Shown: positions 34,015-42,910, numbered from the stretch's first letter. The stretch is 48,094 nt of DNA from Lysobacteraceae bacterium (GCA_021299185.1 JAJTHZ010000018.1:1-48094), one strand, 5' to 3'. Notes: generated by a model from the letters alone, not told the origin. Numbers and translations are program-made.

Positions 34015-35157
34015 TCATCCTCGGACGGCGTCACGCAGTGGTGTCGCCGCTGTCTTGCGCGATTCGGCGCGAGGATAGGCGACGCCTCCGCCTCCGTCAC
34101 CGATCGGCGATGCCAGGTCGAGCACGAGCCGGCCCACGACCCGGCCCGATTCGATCAGGCGATGCGCCTCGACCGCCTCATCCAGCCTGAACACGGTCTG
34201 CACGCGTGGTGAGATGCGGCCGTCCTCGAGCAGGTCGAACAGCGTGGTGAGGTCGTCCCGGAAATCGTCCGGACGCCGGACCCGACGCTGCACGATGTCG
34301 TAGAAGCTGATCCGCCGCGAGGTGCCCGGCCATGAGGCCAGCCACTTGATCCGCAGGAAGTCGAAGGCGAAACCCAGCCGCGCCATCAGGCCCGGCTGCT
34401 GCCTGCCGTTCCTGCGGGCGTCGCGGAATGGCGCGCTGAAGCCCAGCACCACGAGCCTGCCGTCCGGTGCGAGCCGCGACATGACGGAAGAGAGCGCCTC
34501 GCCTCTGGCGGCGTCGATGATCACCCTGAAGCCCTTGCGCTCGCGCGCAAGCCGGTCCAGTTTCCCTGCTGAATCGGGTTCGTCATAGGCAACGAATGCC
34601 GCGCCCAGGCCGTTCACGATCCGCTCGCGCCGGGCCGATGCAACGCCGACCGCCGGCAGGCCGAAGGCCCGACAGAGGTCGAGCGCGGCCATGCCCACGG
34701 CGCCGGTGGCTCCGTAGACCAGGACCTGGTCGCCCCGCTTGGCCTCGGCTTCGCGGAAGAGGGCCTGATGTGCGGTCAGATAGCTCAGGACCAGCGGTTC
34801 CGCCCGCGTCGCGTCGAGCCGTTGCGGCACGGCAACCAGCGTGGCGGCCGGTCGCACCAGGTGGGTCGTGTTGCCGCCGGTCTGGATGAGATCGGCGACG
34901 CGGTCGCCGACGCGCCATCGGGCCACGCCCGGGCCCACACTGTCGATGCGGCCGATGAAGTCGTAGCCCGGAGTCAGGGGCAGGCGGAGCTTGAGCACCG
35001 GATAGAGATTGCGGCGGATGAGCGTGTCGGTGAAGGCAAGGCTCGACGCCTCGACCCGGACCCGCACCTCGCCCGGGCCCGGCTCCGGCGGCGCTTCGTC
35101 GTCCACCAGCCGGATGACTTCCGGGGCACCGAAGGCCCGCAGTTCCAGTCGTCTCAC
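34015..35157 (-). CDS. Zinc-free medium-chain dehydrogenase/reductase (quinone-oxidoreductase/VAT-1-like)
   Basis: NADPH-dependent oxidoreductase of the MDR superfamily. The 380-residue product begins RRLELRAFGAPEVIRLVDD and has the GroES-like domain (PGYDFIGRIDSVGPGVARWRVGDRV) and a Rossmann motif YGATGAVGMAAL, followed by substrate-domain helices. The Cys/His zinc ligands of alcohol dehydrogenases are missing, so a quinone- or enone-reductase role fits better. The GTG start at 35157 has AAGGGG 8 bases upstream and lies 17 bases after the stop of the membrane protein gene, forming a two-gene operon. The substrate is unknown. Confidence 0.88.
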   Translation of the reverse strand: MRRLELRAFGAPEVIRLVDDEAPPEPGPGEVRVRVEASSLAFTDTLIRRNLYPVLKLRLPLTPGYDFIGRIDSVGPGVARWRVGDRVADLIQTGGNTTHLVRPAATLVAVPQRLDATRAEPLVLSYLTAHQALFREAEAKRGDQVLVYGATGAVGMAALDLCRAFGLPAVGVASARRERIVNGLGAAFVAYDEPDSAGKLDRLARERKGFRVIIDAARGEALSSVMSRLAPDGRLVVLGFSAPFRDARRNGRQQPGLMARLGFAFDFLRIKWLASWPGTSRRISFYDIVQRRVRRPDDFRDDLTTLFDLLEDGRISPRVQTVFRLDEAVEAHRLIESGRVVGRLVLDLASPIGDGGGGVAYPRAESRKTAATPLRDAVRG

Positions 35158-35174
35158 GCCCGTGCCCCTTGCCC

Positions 35175-35915
35175 TCAAGCGGGCCGCTCCAGCGCGCGCC
35201 GCACGAACAGCACACCGAGGGCCATGAACCAGAGCTGGATCCCCGTCGTGGAAACCACGATCGAGACCGGCGGCGCGATCCCGAACAGTTCGAGACCGGG
35301 CAGGGCCACGAGCACTCCGGCGAACAGCCCCGTCACTCCCGCCCACGCCGGCAGCCGCCGGTCGCGCAGGATCACGAGGCTGGCGGCGACGGCCCAGATC
35401 GCGGCGAAGGCGGCGACGCCCAGTGACTCCCCGATGGCGCCGCCCCATGCATTGATGGCGGACTGCATGGTCTCGATCGCGGCGCGGCCTTCCGCGGACA
35501 GGCTGGGGTCGGCGTGGGCCTCGGCCAGGGCCGCGCTCCCCGTCAGCCAGCGCACGATGCCAATCGTCCGTGCGAGCGCGGAGGCCGCCGCCGCGCCGAT
35601 GGCGATGAGCGCCAGCGCGCCGATCGGGCCGGGACGCGCCGCCAGGCGAACGGTCAGGACCCCGGACACCAGGAAGAGCAGCGAGTAGCCGAGATACAGC
35701 CCATAACCCAGCCGCACGCTGTCAAGCTGCTCGCGCAGCAGCGGCAACATCTGCGCCGGCCGAAAGTCGAGGCTGTCCGGCCATTGGATCGCGCCCCCCA
35801 GCACGGCCATCGGCGCGAAGATGCCCAGTCCCTGCAGGAGCAGGATGCCTCCGGCCGCCAACAGAAGGCTGCGGGGAATCGTCCGGTCGCTGCCGGGAAT
35901 CTCGGGTGGTGCCAT
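35175..35915 (-). CDS. Six- to seven-helix membrane protein of unknown function (DUF4386-like)
   Basis: An integral membrane protein of 246 residues with hydrophobic segments including SLLLAAGGILLLQGLGIFAPMAVLG, YGLYLGYSLLFLVSGVLTVRL, IGALALIAIGAAAASAL, LGVAAFAAIWAVAASLVIL, AGVTGLFAGVLVALPGLELFG and a last WFMALGVLFVRRAL. No transport or enzyme motif is visible. The layout resembles DUF4386-type proteins, but this is a weak match from memory. The ATG at 35915 is chosen because GGAG lies upstream of it; an in-frame ATG at 35960 exists. It is the first gene of an operon with the MDR oxidoreductase. Confidence 0.78.
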   Translation of the reverse strand: MAPPEIPGSDRTIPRSLLLAAGGILLLQGLGIFAPMAVLGGAIQWPDSLDFRPAQMLPLLREQLDSVRLGYGLYLGYSLLFLVSGVLTVRLAARPGPIGALALIAIGAAAASALARTIGIVRWLTGSAALAEAHADPSLSAEGRAAIETMQSAINAWGGAIGESLGVAAFAAIWAVAASLVILRDRRLPAWAGVTGLFAGVLVALPGLELFGIAPPVSIVVSTTGIQLWFMALGVLFVRRALERPA

Positions 35916-36234
35916 GGAAGTGCTCCGATCGGTGGGTCTGGGATGGGAACGGGGTGCCACGGTCGTTGGAGTCGGCCTGCCGTGGGTCGTTGATCCTTGG
36001 CCGGCCGGCCGATCGAGCCGGGTTCGGCACGGTGCGCGGGCCGATCCGAACGCCGATCCGCCTGGATGATGGCGGCGCGCGGCCCGCGGGTGGGGGAGTC
36101 GCGGCCGGAACCAGTTCGGCGGCCGTGCTGTCGCCGAGCCAGCCCGCGACCGTTCCGCAGGGCGGCGAAGTGCCTGCGTGCTGGCTCGGCAGGTGCGATG
36201 CCTGCCGCGATGAAGTGGGGCGGCACGACGTTTC
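35916..36234. other. 319-base spacer between two minus-strand units
   Basis: It should hold the promoter of the DUF4386-like/MDR operon and the 3' end of the hydrolase transcript. I see only a hairpin, CGGCAGG/CCTGCCG at 36187-36207, 28 bases past the hydrolase stop and without a T run. No convincing gene or -10/-35 pair was found. Confidence 0.5.
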
Positions 36235-37521
36235 TCAGTGGGATGCCACGCCCTCGCCCCAGCGACGGGCGCCCGCCTGGTCGATAAACTCGCCGATCCG
36301 CCGCTCCAGGTCCGTGAAGTGAGGGTTGAACGTCGCCCGGGCGCCGGCCACGCCGGCAGGCGGCGTCTGGCCTCCGGCGCCGTACCAGACCTGCTCCGCC
36401 CGCCGGCAGGACTGCACGTCGTCCTCCGGGCGGAAGGGCGCGCTACCGCAGTTGCGGTAGGTGCCCAGGACCCCGTAGTGCGGGTTTTGCGGTGAGATGT
36501 GGACCGCGAGGTGCGAGAGTCCGATCACCCTGAACGGGTCATGGGCGGCGGGGAGCCAGATCACGCGGTCGCCGGGGTTCCGTTCGCCCCGGTCGGAGTG
36601 ATAGTTGACGAGCACGCTTCGGGGATCGCGGGCGTTCGCATCGAAGAAACGCCGGTTCTTGGCGACGTCGATCACCTCGTCGTCCTCGCTCTGGACGACC
36701 AGCCAGGGCGTCCGTACCGCACCCTGCCGCCTGACGCGGGAATCCATGCTGTCGATCAGCGCCATGGTGGAGGCGATGCCGCGCGTCGGCATTGCCTCGT
36801 ACCGTGCGAACTCTTCGCGCGGATCGACGTCTAGCCACGGACGGAATACAGCGAGCCATCGTGCCTGGCGCGCAAGAAGGGAGGAGTTGATCCGGTAGGC
36901 TGGCGACAGGCCGATTACCGCATCGACGTCGTCGGGCGCGTCGGCGGCCACGCTGAGCGCGAGGACGGCGCCGAGGGAGAAGCCCGCGACCACCACGAAG
37001 TTGCTCTCGCGTCCGGCCTGCGCTACGGCGGCCTCGACGTGATCGAGCCAGTCGTTGTGGTCGACCACCATCAGGTCCGCCGGCCGCGTACCGTGTCCGG
37101 GCAGCAACAGTACGCGCGACTCCAGGCACTGCCGAGAAAGCGACACCGCAAGGTCGCGCATGGCGAACGCAGTGTCGGACAGTCCGTGGACGAGGATCGC
37201 GATGCCGCGGGGCGCGCCGGAGGCGCATCCCTGGCTCGGCCGTATCCGGAAGGGCGCCACCAGGCTCAGTTCGATCGCCGCCTTCGTTGGATCGAAGGGC
37301 ACCCGATGGTTGCGCAGCTCATCCGTGATGCCGGCGACGTAGGCGTCGAAATCGGCGGCGGGCGCCAGCGCCGACGGGTCGCTCCAGCCGGTGCTCACGA
37401 GTTCCGACGATGGCGCCGTAGTCCGCGTGGTGGCGCAGCCGAACAGCAAGGTGAGCAGGACGGCCCCGAGGGCGATTGCAGGCATCGAAAGACGCTTGGA
37501 CCTTGGACGATCGTAGGACAC
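36235..37521 (-). CDS. Alpha/beta-hydrolase lipoprotein
   Basis: A serine hydrolase of 428 residues anchored by a lipid. The signal sequence (SMPAIALGAVLLTLLFGC) ends in a lipobox with C29. The hydrolase core has the oxyanion region VHGLSDT, nucleophile S182 in AGFSLGAVLAL, an acid in QSEDDEV (D280/D281) and H337 in LSHLAVH, so the triad looks complete. A Cys-containing insertion (YRNCGSAPFRPEDDVQSC) may form a disulphide outside the cytoplasm. It resembles carboxylesterase/lysophospholipase-type enzymes; the substrate is unknown. Confidence 0.88.
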   Translation of the reverse strand: MSYDRPRSKRLSMPAIALGAVLLTLLFGCATTRTTAPSSELVSTGWSDPSALAPAADFDAYVAGITDELRNHRVPFDPTKAAIELSLVAPFRIRPSQGCASGAPRGIAILVHGLSDTAFAMRDLAVSLSRQCLESRVLLLPGHGTRPADLMVVDHNDWLDHVEAAVAQAGRESNFVVVAGFSLGAVLALSVAADAPDDVDAVIGLSPAYRINSSLLARQARWLAVFRPWLDVDPREEFARYEAMPTRGIASTMALIDSMDSRVRRQGAVRTPWLVVQSEDDEVIDVAKNRRFFDANARDPRSVLVNYHSDRGERNPGDRVIWLPAAHDPFRVIGLSHLAVHISPQNPHYGVLGTYRNCGSAPFRPEDDVQSCRRAEQVWYGAGGQTPPAGVAGARATFNPHFTDLERRIGEFIDQAGARRWGEGVASH

Positions 37522-37630
37522 GGGCCGCTCCCGGAAGAATCAAAGGAGCCCAGAATGTTGCCGATGGCCGAAACAGGACAAGCCTCGAAAGTGCATGCCT
37601 GCCTTGCAGGTTTGCCCGAGGTCCCGGAGG

Positions 37631-37664
37631 CGCCGCCCTCGCGCACGCCGCCGCGAGGGCGGCG
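37631..37664. terminator. 13-base GC hairpin downstream of the LexA-like gene
   Basis: CGCCGCCCTCGCG at 37631-37643 pairs perfectly with 37652-37664 around an 8-base loop, 127 bases beyond the LexA-like stop on the minus strand. No T tract follows. It may stop read-through into the hydrolase promoter, but the distance is large. Confidence 0.35.
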
Positions 37665-37790
37665 ACCGGGCGCTCGTGACGGTCAGGCCCCTCATCGCGC
37701 CGGAGCCCGAAGCGGCGCCGGACGCCCTCTGCAGCAGTTCGTTGCCGCACTGATTCCCGGCGGCCGAGTCGGTCCGGCCGGTGCCTCGGG

Positions 37791-38885
37791 TCAGTACCGC
37801 CGCAAGGCCGCCACCAGAACGCCCTGAATGGCCACCTGCTCCGGCCGGTAGCGCTGCGGGACATAGGCGGGGTTCTCGGCGTGCAGGACGACCTCGCCGG
37901 GGGTCTGCTCGATGCGCTTCAAGGTCGCCGCTTCGCCATCGATCAGGGCGACCACGGTCTCGCCGTTGCGGGCGTGCTGGCGCTGCTCGACCACCACCAC
38001 GTCGCCGTCGAGGATGCCGGCGTCGCGCATCGAATCGCCTTTCACGCGCAAGGCATAGCAGGGGCCGGGCACGCGCAGCCAGGCGGGCAGGGCGACGAGC
38101 TCGTCGCGGATCAATGCCTCGATCGGGCGGCCGGCCGCGATGGCGCCGAGCATCGGCACGGCGCCTTCGGCGTCGTTGGCGGCGTCCATGAGGCGCACGC
38201 CGCGCTGCTTGCCGTTCATGGCCTCGACCAGGCCGGCTTCGACCAGGGCCACGACCTGCTTGTGCAGGGAGCCGCGCGAGGCGAGCCCGAGGTCCTTGCA
38301 GATCTCGCCCAGCGAGGGCGCGCGGTCGCCGCGGGCGCGGCGCTCGCGCAGGTAGATCAGGAGGTCGTGCTGGCGGCGGGTGAGCGGGGGCAGTCGCTCG
38401 GCGCCAGCCAGCGGGGCGGTGGCGCGGGAGCGCGCGGGCGCCGGCGTTGCCACCGCGGCGGGCGCGCTGACGCCACGCAGTGCCGGCGCCGCAGTCGGTG
38501 CAGGTTGCGCCGCTGATGCCTCCGCCGGGGAAGGTTTCGGGGTCGACGCGGGGAGGGAAGGCGGCAGCATGCGGGCCACCGCCAGCGGCGGGGCGGGTGG
38601 CGTGGTGCTCTCCGTTCTCCTTTCGACAATCGACCGGGGCGCAGGTGCTGGCTCGGCCGAGGCGATCGCCTGGGGCGGTTCGGCCTTGACGAGCGGCGCC
38701 GCAGAGGCCGGAGAACGATCGGAAACCGTATATTCTTCATCAGCTTGTGGGTCAATCCTCGACGCCGTCTCCGGCGCGGGTGCCGGCGCAGGCGCGCCCG
38801 CGGACCACAGGTCCAGCTGCCGTTCGTCGGGCCCGGCGGCCTTGGCGCGGCCGCGTGTCTTCTTGCCGTCTTGTTTGTTCTCCAT
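37791..38885 (-). CDS. lexA: LexA family repressor with a long disordered N-terminal extension
   Basis: SOS-type repressor that self-cleaves when RecA filaments form. It is 364 residues, against about 200 for ordinary LexA. Residues 1-167 are a Pro/Ala/Ser-rich low-complexity extension. A winged helix-turn-helix occupies about 168-235 (APSLGEICKDLGLASRGSLHKQVVALVEAG), with a recognition helix unlike the E. coli one. The S24 domain has cleavage site A251-G252 (GAIAAGRP), S285 in KGDSMRDAGI and K323 in GEAATLKRIE. The catalytic dyad is intact. It is divergent from a mrfA/mrfB-like pair, which it may control. It may be a second LexA beside a canonical one elsewhere. Confidence 0.87.
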   Translation of the reverse strand: MENKQDGKKTRGRAKAAGPDERQLDLWSAGAPAPAPAPETASRIDPQADEEYTVSDRSPASAAPLVKAEPPQAIASAEPAPAPRSIVERRTESTTPPAPPLAVARMLPPSLPASTPKPSPAEASAAQPAPTAAPALRGVSAPAAVATPAPARSRATAPLAGAERLPPLTRRQHDLLIYLRERRARGDRAPSLGEICKDLGLASRGSLHKQVVALVEAGLVEAMNGKQRGVRLMDAANDAEGAVPMLGAIAAGRPIEALIRDELVALPAWLRVPGPCYALRVKGDSMRDAGILDGDVVVVEQRQHARNGETVVALIDGEAATLKRIEQTPGEVVLHAENPAYVPQRYRPEQVAIQGVLVAALRRY

Positions 38886-38926
38886 TGGTTTCGTAGCCTC
38901 TGGGCAGAACCGGACGGGATCATGCT

Positions 38927-41431
38927 ATGCCCAAGCTGTCCACCATGCCAGTAGCGACCCGTCAGAAAACGCCAGAAAAACCGATAGAGGACTTCGCCGG
39001 CGCGCTGTGCCGCAAGCACGGCGGCCGCAACACGGGGCAGCTGTCGCTGCCGGCGCGGGAGGGCCGCCATGCGGATTTCCCGGCCGAACTCGACCCCGCG
39101 CTGCGCACGGCGCTGGAGCGACGAGGCATTTTCCGCCTGTACTCCCACCAGCGCGAGGCCTGGGATGCGGTGCACGACGGCCACGACGTGGTGGTGGTGA
39201 CGCCCACCGCCTCGGGCAAGACGCTCTGCTACAACCTGCCGGTGCTGCACGCCGCGCGCACCCAGCAGGCGAAGGCGCTCTATCTGTTCCCCACCAAGGC
39301 GCTGGCCCAGGACCAGGTGGCCGAGCTCAACGAGCTCAACCGCGCGGGCGAACTGGGCATCCGTGCCTACACCTTCGACGGCGACACCCCGGGCGACGCG
39401 CGCAAGGCGGTGCGCACCCGCGGCGACATCGTGGTCACCAACCCGGACATGCTGCACCAGGCGATCCTGCCCCACCACACCAAGTGGGCGCAGTTCTTCG
39501 AGAGCCTGCGCTGGGTGGTGATCGACGAGGTGCACAACTACCGCGGGGTGTTCGGCTCCCACGTGGCCAACTTGATCCGGCGGCTGCGGCGGATCTGCGC
39601 CTTTTACGGCGTAAGCCCGCGCTTCGTGCTGTGCTCGGCGACGATCGGCAACCCCAAGGAGCACGCCGAAGCGCTGCTCGGCGGCCCGGTCCACGCCATC
39701 ACCGAGAGCGGGGCGCCGACCGGGGCCAAGCACCTGCTGCTGTGGAACCCGCCGGTCATCAATCCCGACCTCGGCATCCGCGCCTCCAACCGCTCGCAGA
39801 CCACGCGCATCGCCCGCGCGGCGATCCGCGCCGGCTACAAGACCATCGTCTTCGCGCAGTCGAGGCTGATGGTCGAGGTGCTGACCAAGTACCTCAAGGA
39901 CGTGTTCGACCACGACCCGCGGCGCCCGGCGCGGATCCACGCCTACCGCGGCGGCTACCTGCCGGAGGAGCGCCGGGCCACCGAGCGCAAGCTGCGCGCG
40001 GGCGAGATCGACTGCGTGGTGAGCACCTCGGCGCTTGAGCTCGGGGTCGACATCGGCTCCCTCGACGTCTGCATCCTCAACGGCTACCCCGGCTCGGTGG
40101 CGGCCACCTGGCAGCGGCTGGGCCGCGCGGGGCGCCGCAAGCAGGCGGCGCTGGGCGTGCTGGTGGCCAGTTCCGACCCGCTCGACCAGTACGTCGTGCG
40201 CCACCCGGAGTTCTTCTTCGACGCCAGCCCCGAGCACGCACGGATCGCGCCCGACCAGCTGCTGATCCTGCTCGACCACGTGCGCTGCGCGGCCTTCGAA
40301 CTGCCGTTCCGCGACGGCGACCGCTTCGGCCACGCCGATCCGCGGGCACTGCTGGAGTTCCTCGCCGAGCAGGGCGTGCTGCACGGCGACGCCGGCCAGT
40401 GGCACTGGATCGCCGACGCCTATCCGGCCAACGCGGTCTCGCTGCGCTCGGTCGCCGACGGCAACTTCGTGGTCGTCGACCGCACCGACGGCCAGCAGGC
40501 CATCATCGCCGAGGTCGACTATTCGGCTGCCGCCGAGACCCTGTACGAGGGCGCGATCTACATGGTGCAGAGCCGGCCCTGGCAGGTCGAGAAGCTCGAC
40601 TGGGTGGGGCGCAAGGCCTACGTGACCCGCACCAACGTCGACTACTACACCGATGCGATCGAGTACCAGAAGCTCAAGGTGCTGGAGCGCTTCGACGGCG
40701 AACGCGGCGCCGCATCCGACGCCGGCCACGGCGAGGTGCACCTGGTCCGTCGCGTGACCGGCTACAAGAAGATCCGCTACTACACGCACGAGAACATCGG
40801 CTACGGGCCGGTGAACCTGCCCGACCGCGAGATGCACACCTCCGCCCTGTGGTGGCAGGTCGATGAAGCCGCGCTGGACCGCGCCTTCGACAGCCGCTGG
40901 GCGGCGCTCGACGGTTTCCTCGGCGCCGCCTACGCACTGCACACGGTGGCGGTGCTGGCCGCGATGGCGGAACCACGCGACCTCGGCAAGGCGGTGGGCT
41001 CGGGCGCGGGCGAATGGAACGCGGTGGTCGATGCGCGCGGGCGCGGCCAGTTGCGCGATGCCAGCGATCGCGAGATCCAGCCGGAGATGCTGGCGCGTTT
41101 CGCACCCACCGTGTTCCTGTACGACAACTACCCCGGCGGCACCGGCTTCTCCGAGCCTTTGTTCGGCCAGCGCCGCGCGCTGGTGGCCGCCGCGCGTGGC
41201 CTGGTGCAGGGTTGCGATTGCGCCCACGGTTGCCCCGCGTGCATCGGACCGGTGCTCGGCTCCGACGAGACCCACGCCCGCGCGCCCAAGGCGCTGGCGC
41301 TGCGCGTGCTGGCCCTGTTCGACGGCACGGCGCTCGACGACGGCGACGCGGTGCCGGTCGCGCGGCCCGATCCGGCCGTGCTCGCGCGCGAGAGCGAGGC
41401 GCGGATGCGGGAACTCGCCGTCGATGGCTGA
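38927..41431 (+). CDS. mrfA: DEAD/DEAH-box DNA helicase, MrfA/YprA-like
   Basis: SF2 helicase related to Hrq1 and to Bacillus MrfA (YprA), which repairs mitomycin C adducts independently of UvrA. The 834-residue product has TPTASGKT (K98), DEVH at 200-203, SATIGN, and motif VI QRLGRAGRRKQ. The C-terminal DUF1998 zinc module has C763, C765, C769 and C772 (CDCAHGCPAC). The N-terminus may begin at ATG 38927 or 38945. It is divergent from the LexA-like gene with only 41 bases between starts, and overlaps the mrfB-like gene by 8 bases. No known SOS box was recognised in the spacer. Confidence 0.93.
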   Translation: MPKLSTMPVATRQKTPEKPIEDFAGALCRKHGGRNTGQLSLPAREGRHADFPAELDPALRTALERRGIFRLYSHQREAWDAVHDGHDVVVVTPTASGKTLCYNLPVLHAARTQQAKALYLFPTKALAQDQVAELNELNRAGELGIRAYTFDGDTPGDARKAVRTRGDIVVTNPDMLHQAILPHHTKWAQFFESLRWVVIDEVHNYRGVFGSHVANLIRRLRRICAFYGVSPRFVLCSATIGNPKEHAEALLGGPVHAITESGAPTGAKHLLLWNPPVINPDLGIRASNRSQTTRIARAAIRAGYKTIVFAQSRLMVEVLTKYLKDVFDHDPRRPARIHAYRGGYLPEERRATERKLRAGEIDCVVSTSALELGVDIGSLDVCILNGYPGSVAATWQRLGRAGRRKQAALGVLVASSDPLDQYVVRHPEFFFDASPEHARIAPDQLLILLDHVRCAAFELPFRDGDRFGHADPRALLEFLAEQGVLHGDAGQWHWIADAYPANAVSLRSVADGNFVVVDRTDGQQAIIAEVDYSAAAETLYEGAIYMVQSRPWQVEKLDWVGRKAYVTRTNVDYYTDAIEYQKLKVLERFDGERGAASDAGHGEVHLVRRVTGYKKIRYYTHENIGYGPVNLPDREMHTSALWWQVDEAALDRAFDSRWAALDGFLGAAYALHTVAVLAAMAEPRDLGKAVGSGAGEWNAVVDARGRGQLRDASDREIQPEMLARFAPTVFLYDNYPGGTGFSEPLFGQRRALVAAARGLVQGCDCAHGCPACIGPVLGSDETHARAPKALALRVLALFDGTALDDGDAVPVARPDPAVLARESEARMRELAVDG

Positions 41432-42662
41432 TCCGCGCAGCGGCGCCGACCTGCAGGCCCGGCTCGGCGCGCTGCTGCGCCAGCGGGGCAGCGTGGTCGC
41501 GTCGCCGCCGTCGGCCGGAACCACCGCGCCGACGCCGGCGGCCGGCGTTGCCGACCGGGTGGCGGACGCCGTCCCCGCCGACGACTGGACCGCGCGCATC
41601 GAGTTCCTGCGCCAGGCGCAGCGCGTGCGCGAGGCGCGCCGCCGCACGGCGGAACGCGCGCTGCCCGGCACCGAGGTCGCGCCCGGCGTGCGCTGCATCG
41701 AATTCCGAGCGCCGCTGCCGCCCTGCGCGCGCGATCCCGTGCCGTGGGAGGCGGGGGAGGGCGCCGCGGGGCCGCTGGTCTACCTCGACACCGAGACCAC
41801 CGGACTGGCCGGCGGCACCGGCACGCTGGTGTTCCTGCTCGGTCTGGCCTGGCACGACGGCGACGCACTCGCCGTGCAGCAGTGGCTGCTGGTCTCGCCA
41901 GGCGCGGAGGAGCGGATATATCGCGCGATGATGGATCGCCTGCCGGAGAACCCGCACCTCGTGTCGTTCAACGGCAAGGCCTTCGACCTGCCGCTGCTGG
42001 CTGCGCGCCTGCGCCTGTCGCGGCTGCGCGATCCGCTCGCCGGCCGCGCGCACTGGGATCTGCTGCATCCGCTGCGCCGCGCCTTCGACTCGCGCTGGCC
42101 GGACTGTCGCCTGCAGACCGCGGAACGCCGCCTGCTCGGCATCGAACGGGTCGACGACCTGCCCGGGGCCTTCGCCCCGCAGGCCTACACCGCCTTCCTG
42201 CGCCAGGGCGAGACCGCGATGCTGGGCGAGGCGATCCGCCACAACCGCGACGACGTGGTGGCGCTGGCGCGCCTGCTGCCGGCGCTGCGGGCGGTGTACG
42301 CGGACCCGTCGCGCTTCGATGCCGATGCGGCGGCGATCGGCCGCCGGCTGGCCCAGGCCGGTCGCCCCGATGCGGCCCGCGCGGCCTTGGAGGGCGCGCT
42401 GCACGACGCTGCCGCGCGCCGCGCGCTGGCGTCGATCCACGCCCGCGAGCGTCGCTGGCCGGCGGTCGAGGCCCTGTTGGCCCCGCTGGCCGAGGGTCCA
42501 CGACCCTGCGCGCTGGCGCTGGAGCGCCTGGCCAAGATCGCCGAGCACGTGCACCGCGATCGCGACCGCGCGCGCCGCTACGCCGAGCGCCTCGTGGCCA
42601 TTGCGCCGACCGACCCCCGGCACCGCCGCCGATTGCAGCGCCTGTCCCGGTCCAGCGCCTGA
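41424..42662 (+). CDS. mrfB: RNase H-like exonuclease with TPR-like tail, MrfB/YprB-like
   Basis: Partner of the helicase just upstream; in Bacillus MrfB (YprB) is a DnaQ-like metal-dependent exonuclease with a TPR domain. The 412-residue product has the DEDD set: D122 and E124 in YLDTETTGL, D188 in FNGKAFDLPLL, and H273/D277 in RHNRDDVVAL. The C-terminal 120 residues are helical repeats with TPR character (AQAGRPDAARAALEGALHD). The 8-base overlap with mrfA implies co-translation. An internal Ala-rich linker (about 20-55) precedes the nuclease. Confidence 0.92.
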   Translation: MADPRSGADLQARLGALLRQRGSVVASPPSAGTTAPTPAAGVADRVADAVPADDWTARIEFLRQAQRVREARRRTAERALPGTEVAPGVRCIEFRAPLPPCARDPVPWEAGEGAAGPLVYLDTETTGLAGGTGTLVFLLGLAWHDGDALAVQQWLLVSPGAEERIYRAMMDRLPENPHLVSFNGKAFDLPLLAARLRLSRLRDPLAGRAHWDLLHPLRRAFDSRWPDCRLQTAERRLLGIERVDDLPGAFAPQAYTAFLRQGETAMLGEAIRHNRDDVVALARLLPALRAVYADPSRFDADAAAIGRRLAQAGRPDAARAALEGALHDAAARRALASIHARERRWPAVEALLAPLAEGPRPCALALERLAKIAEHVHRDRDRARRYAERLVAIAPTDPRHRRRLQRLSRSSA

Positions 42663-42910
42663 TCGCGCTGCACGCAGCGCTCCCACAGGCAAGGCACCTG
42701 GCCGATCCGCCGCGTCGAAGCCGGTCGCGTGTAGGAGCGGCGCGTGCGCCGCGAGCTTTTCGCGCTTGCGGCAAGCCCCGGTCGCGCTGCACGCAGCGCT
42801 CCTACAGTCGATGCGCTCGGGCAAAGCGCCGCGTCGAAGCCCAGGCTTTGTGGGAGCGGCGCGTGCGCCGCGAGCTTTTCGGGCTTGCGGCAGCCCCGGT
42901 CGCGCTGCCC
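42661..42910. repeat. Tandem array of paired REP-like palindromes
   Basis: The 330-base gap after mrfB carries two copies of a unit of about 118-119 bases plus the start of a third. Each unit has an inverted element (42661-42689; 42780-42807; a truncated one at 42898-42910). A GCGCCGCGTCGAAGCC-like linker follows. Then comes a forward element (42729-42772; 42849-42893) with GTAGGAGCGG or GTGGGAGCGG, a GCGCGTGCGCCGC hairpin and GAGCTTTTCG. The inverted elements match the family near dksA; the forward ones are a variant. No transposase is nearby. The remainder up to 42992 shows no gene. Confidence 0.82.

Noticed and set aside
37039-37827. Plus-strand frame of 262 codons between the hydrolase and LexA-like genes
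   Set aside because: Most of it is antisense to the hydrolase; the rest crosses the 13-base hairpin and has no domain or ribosome binding site.
38880-38990. LexA box between the LexA-like and mrfA-like genes
   Set aside because: No E. coli-type CTGT-N8-ACAG site or other clear palindrome was found; the repressor's recognition helix is atypical, so its site may be unknown.
38357-41698. Very long minus-strand open frame (over 1100 codons) opposite mrfA
   Set aside because: It is antisense to a helicase gene with all motifs; long empty frames are expected in DNA of about 70% GC. Its translation is His/Arg/Ala-rich without domains.
42661-42910. CRISPR array
   Set aside because: The repeats are palindromic REP-type units in alternating orientation with conserved, not unique, spacers, and no cas genes are present.
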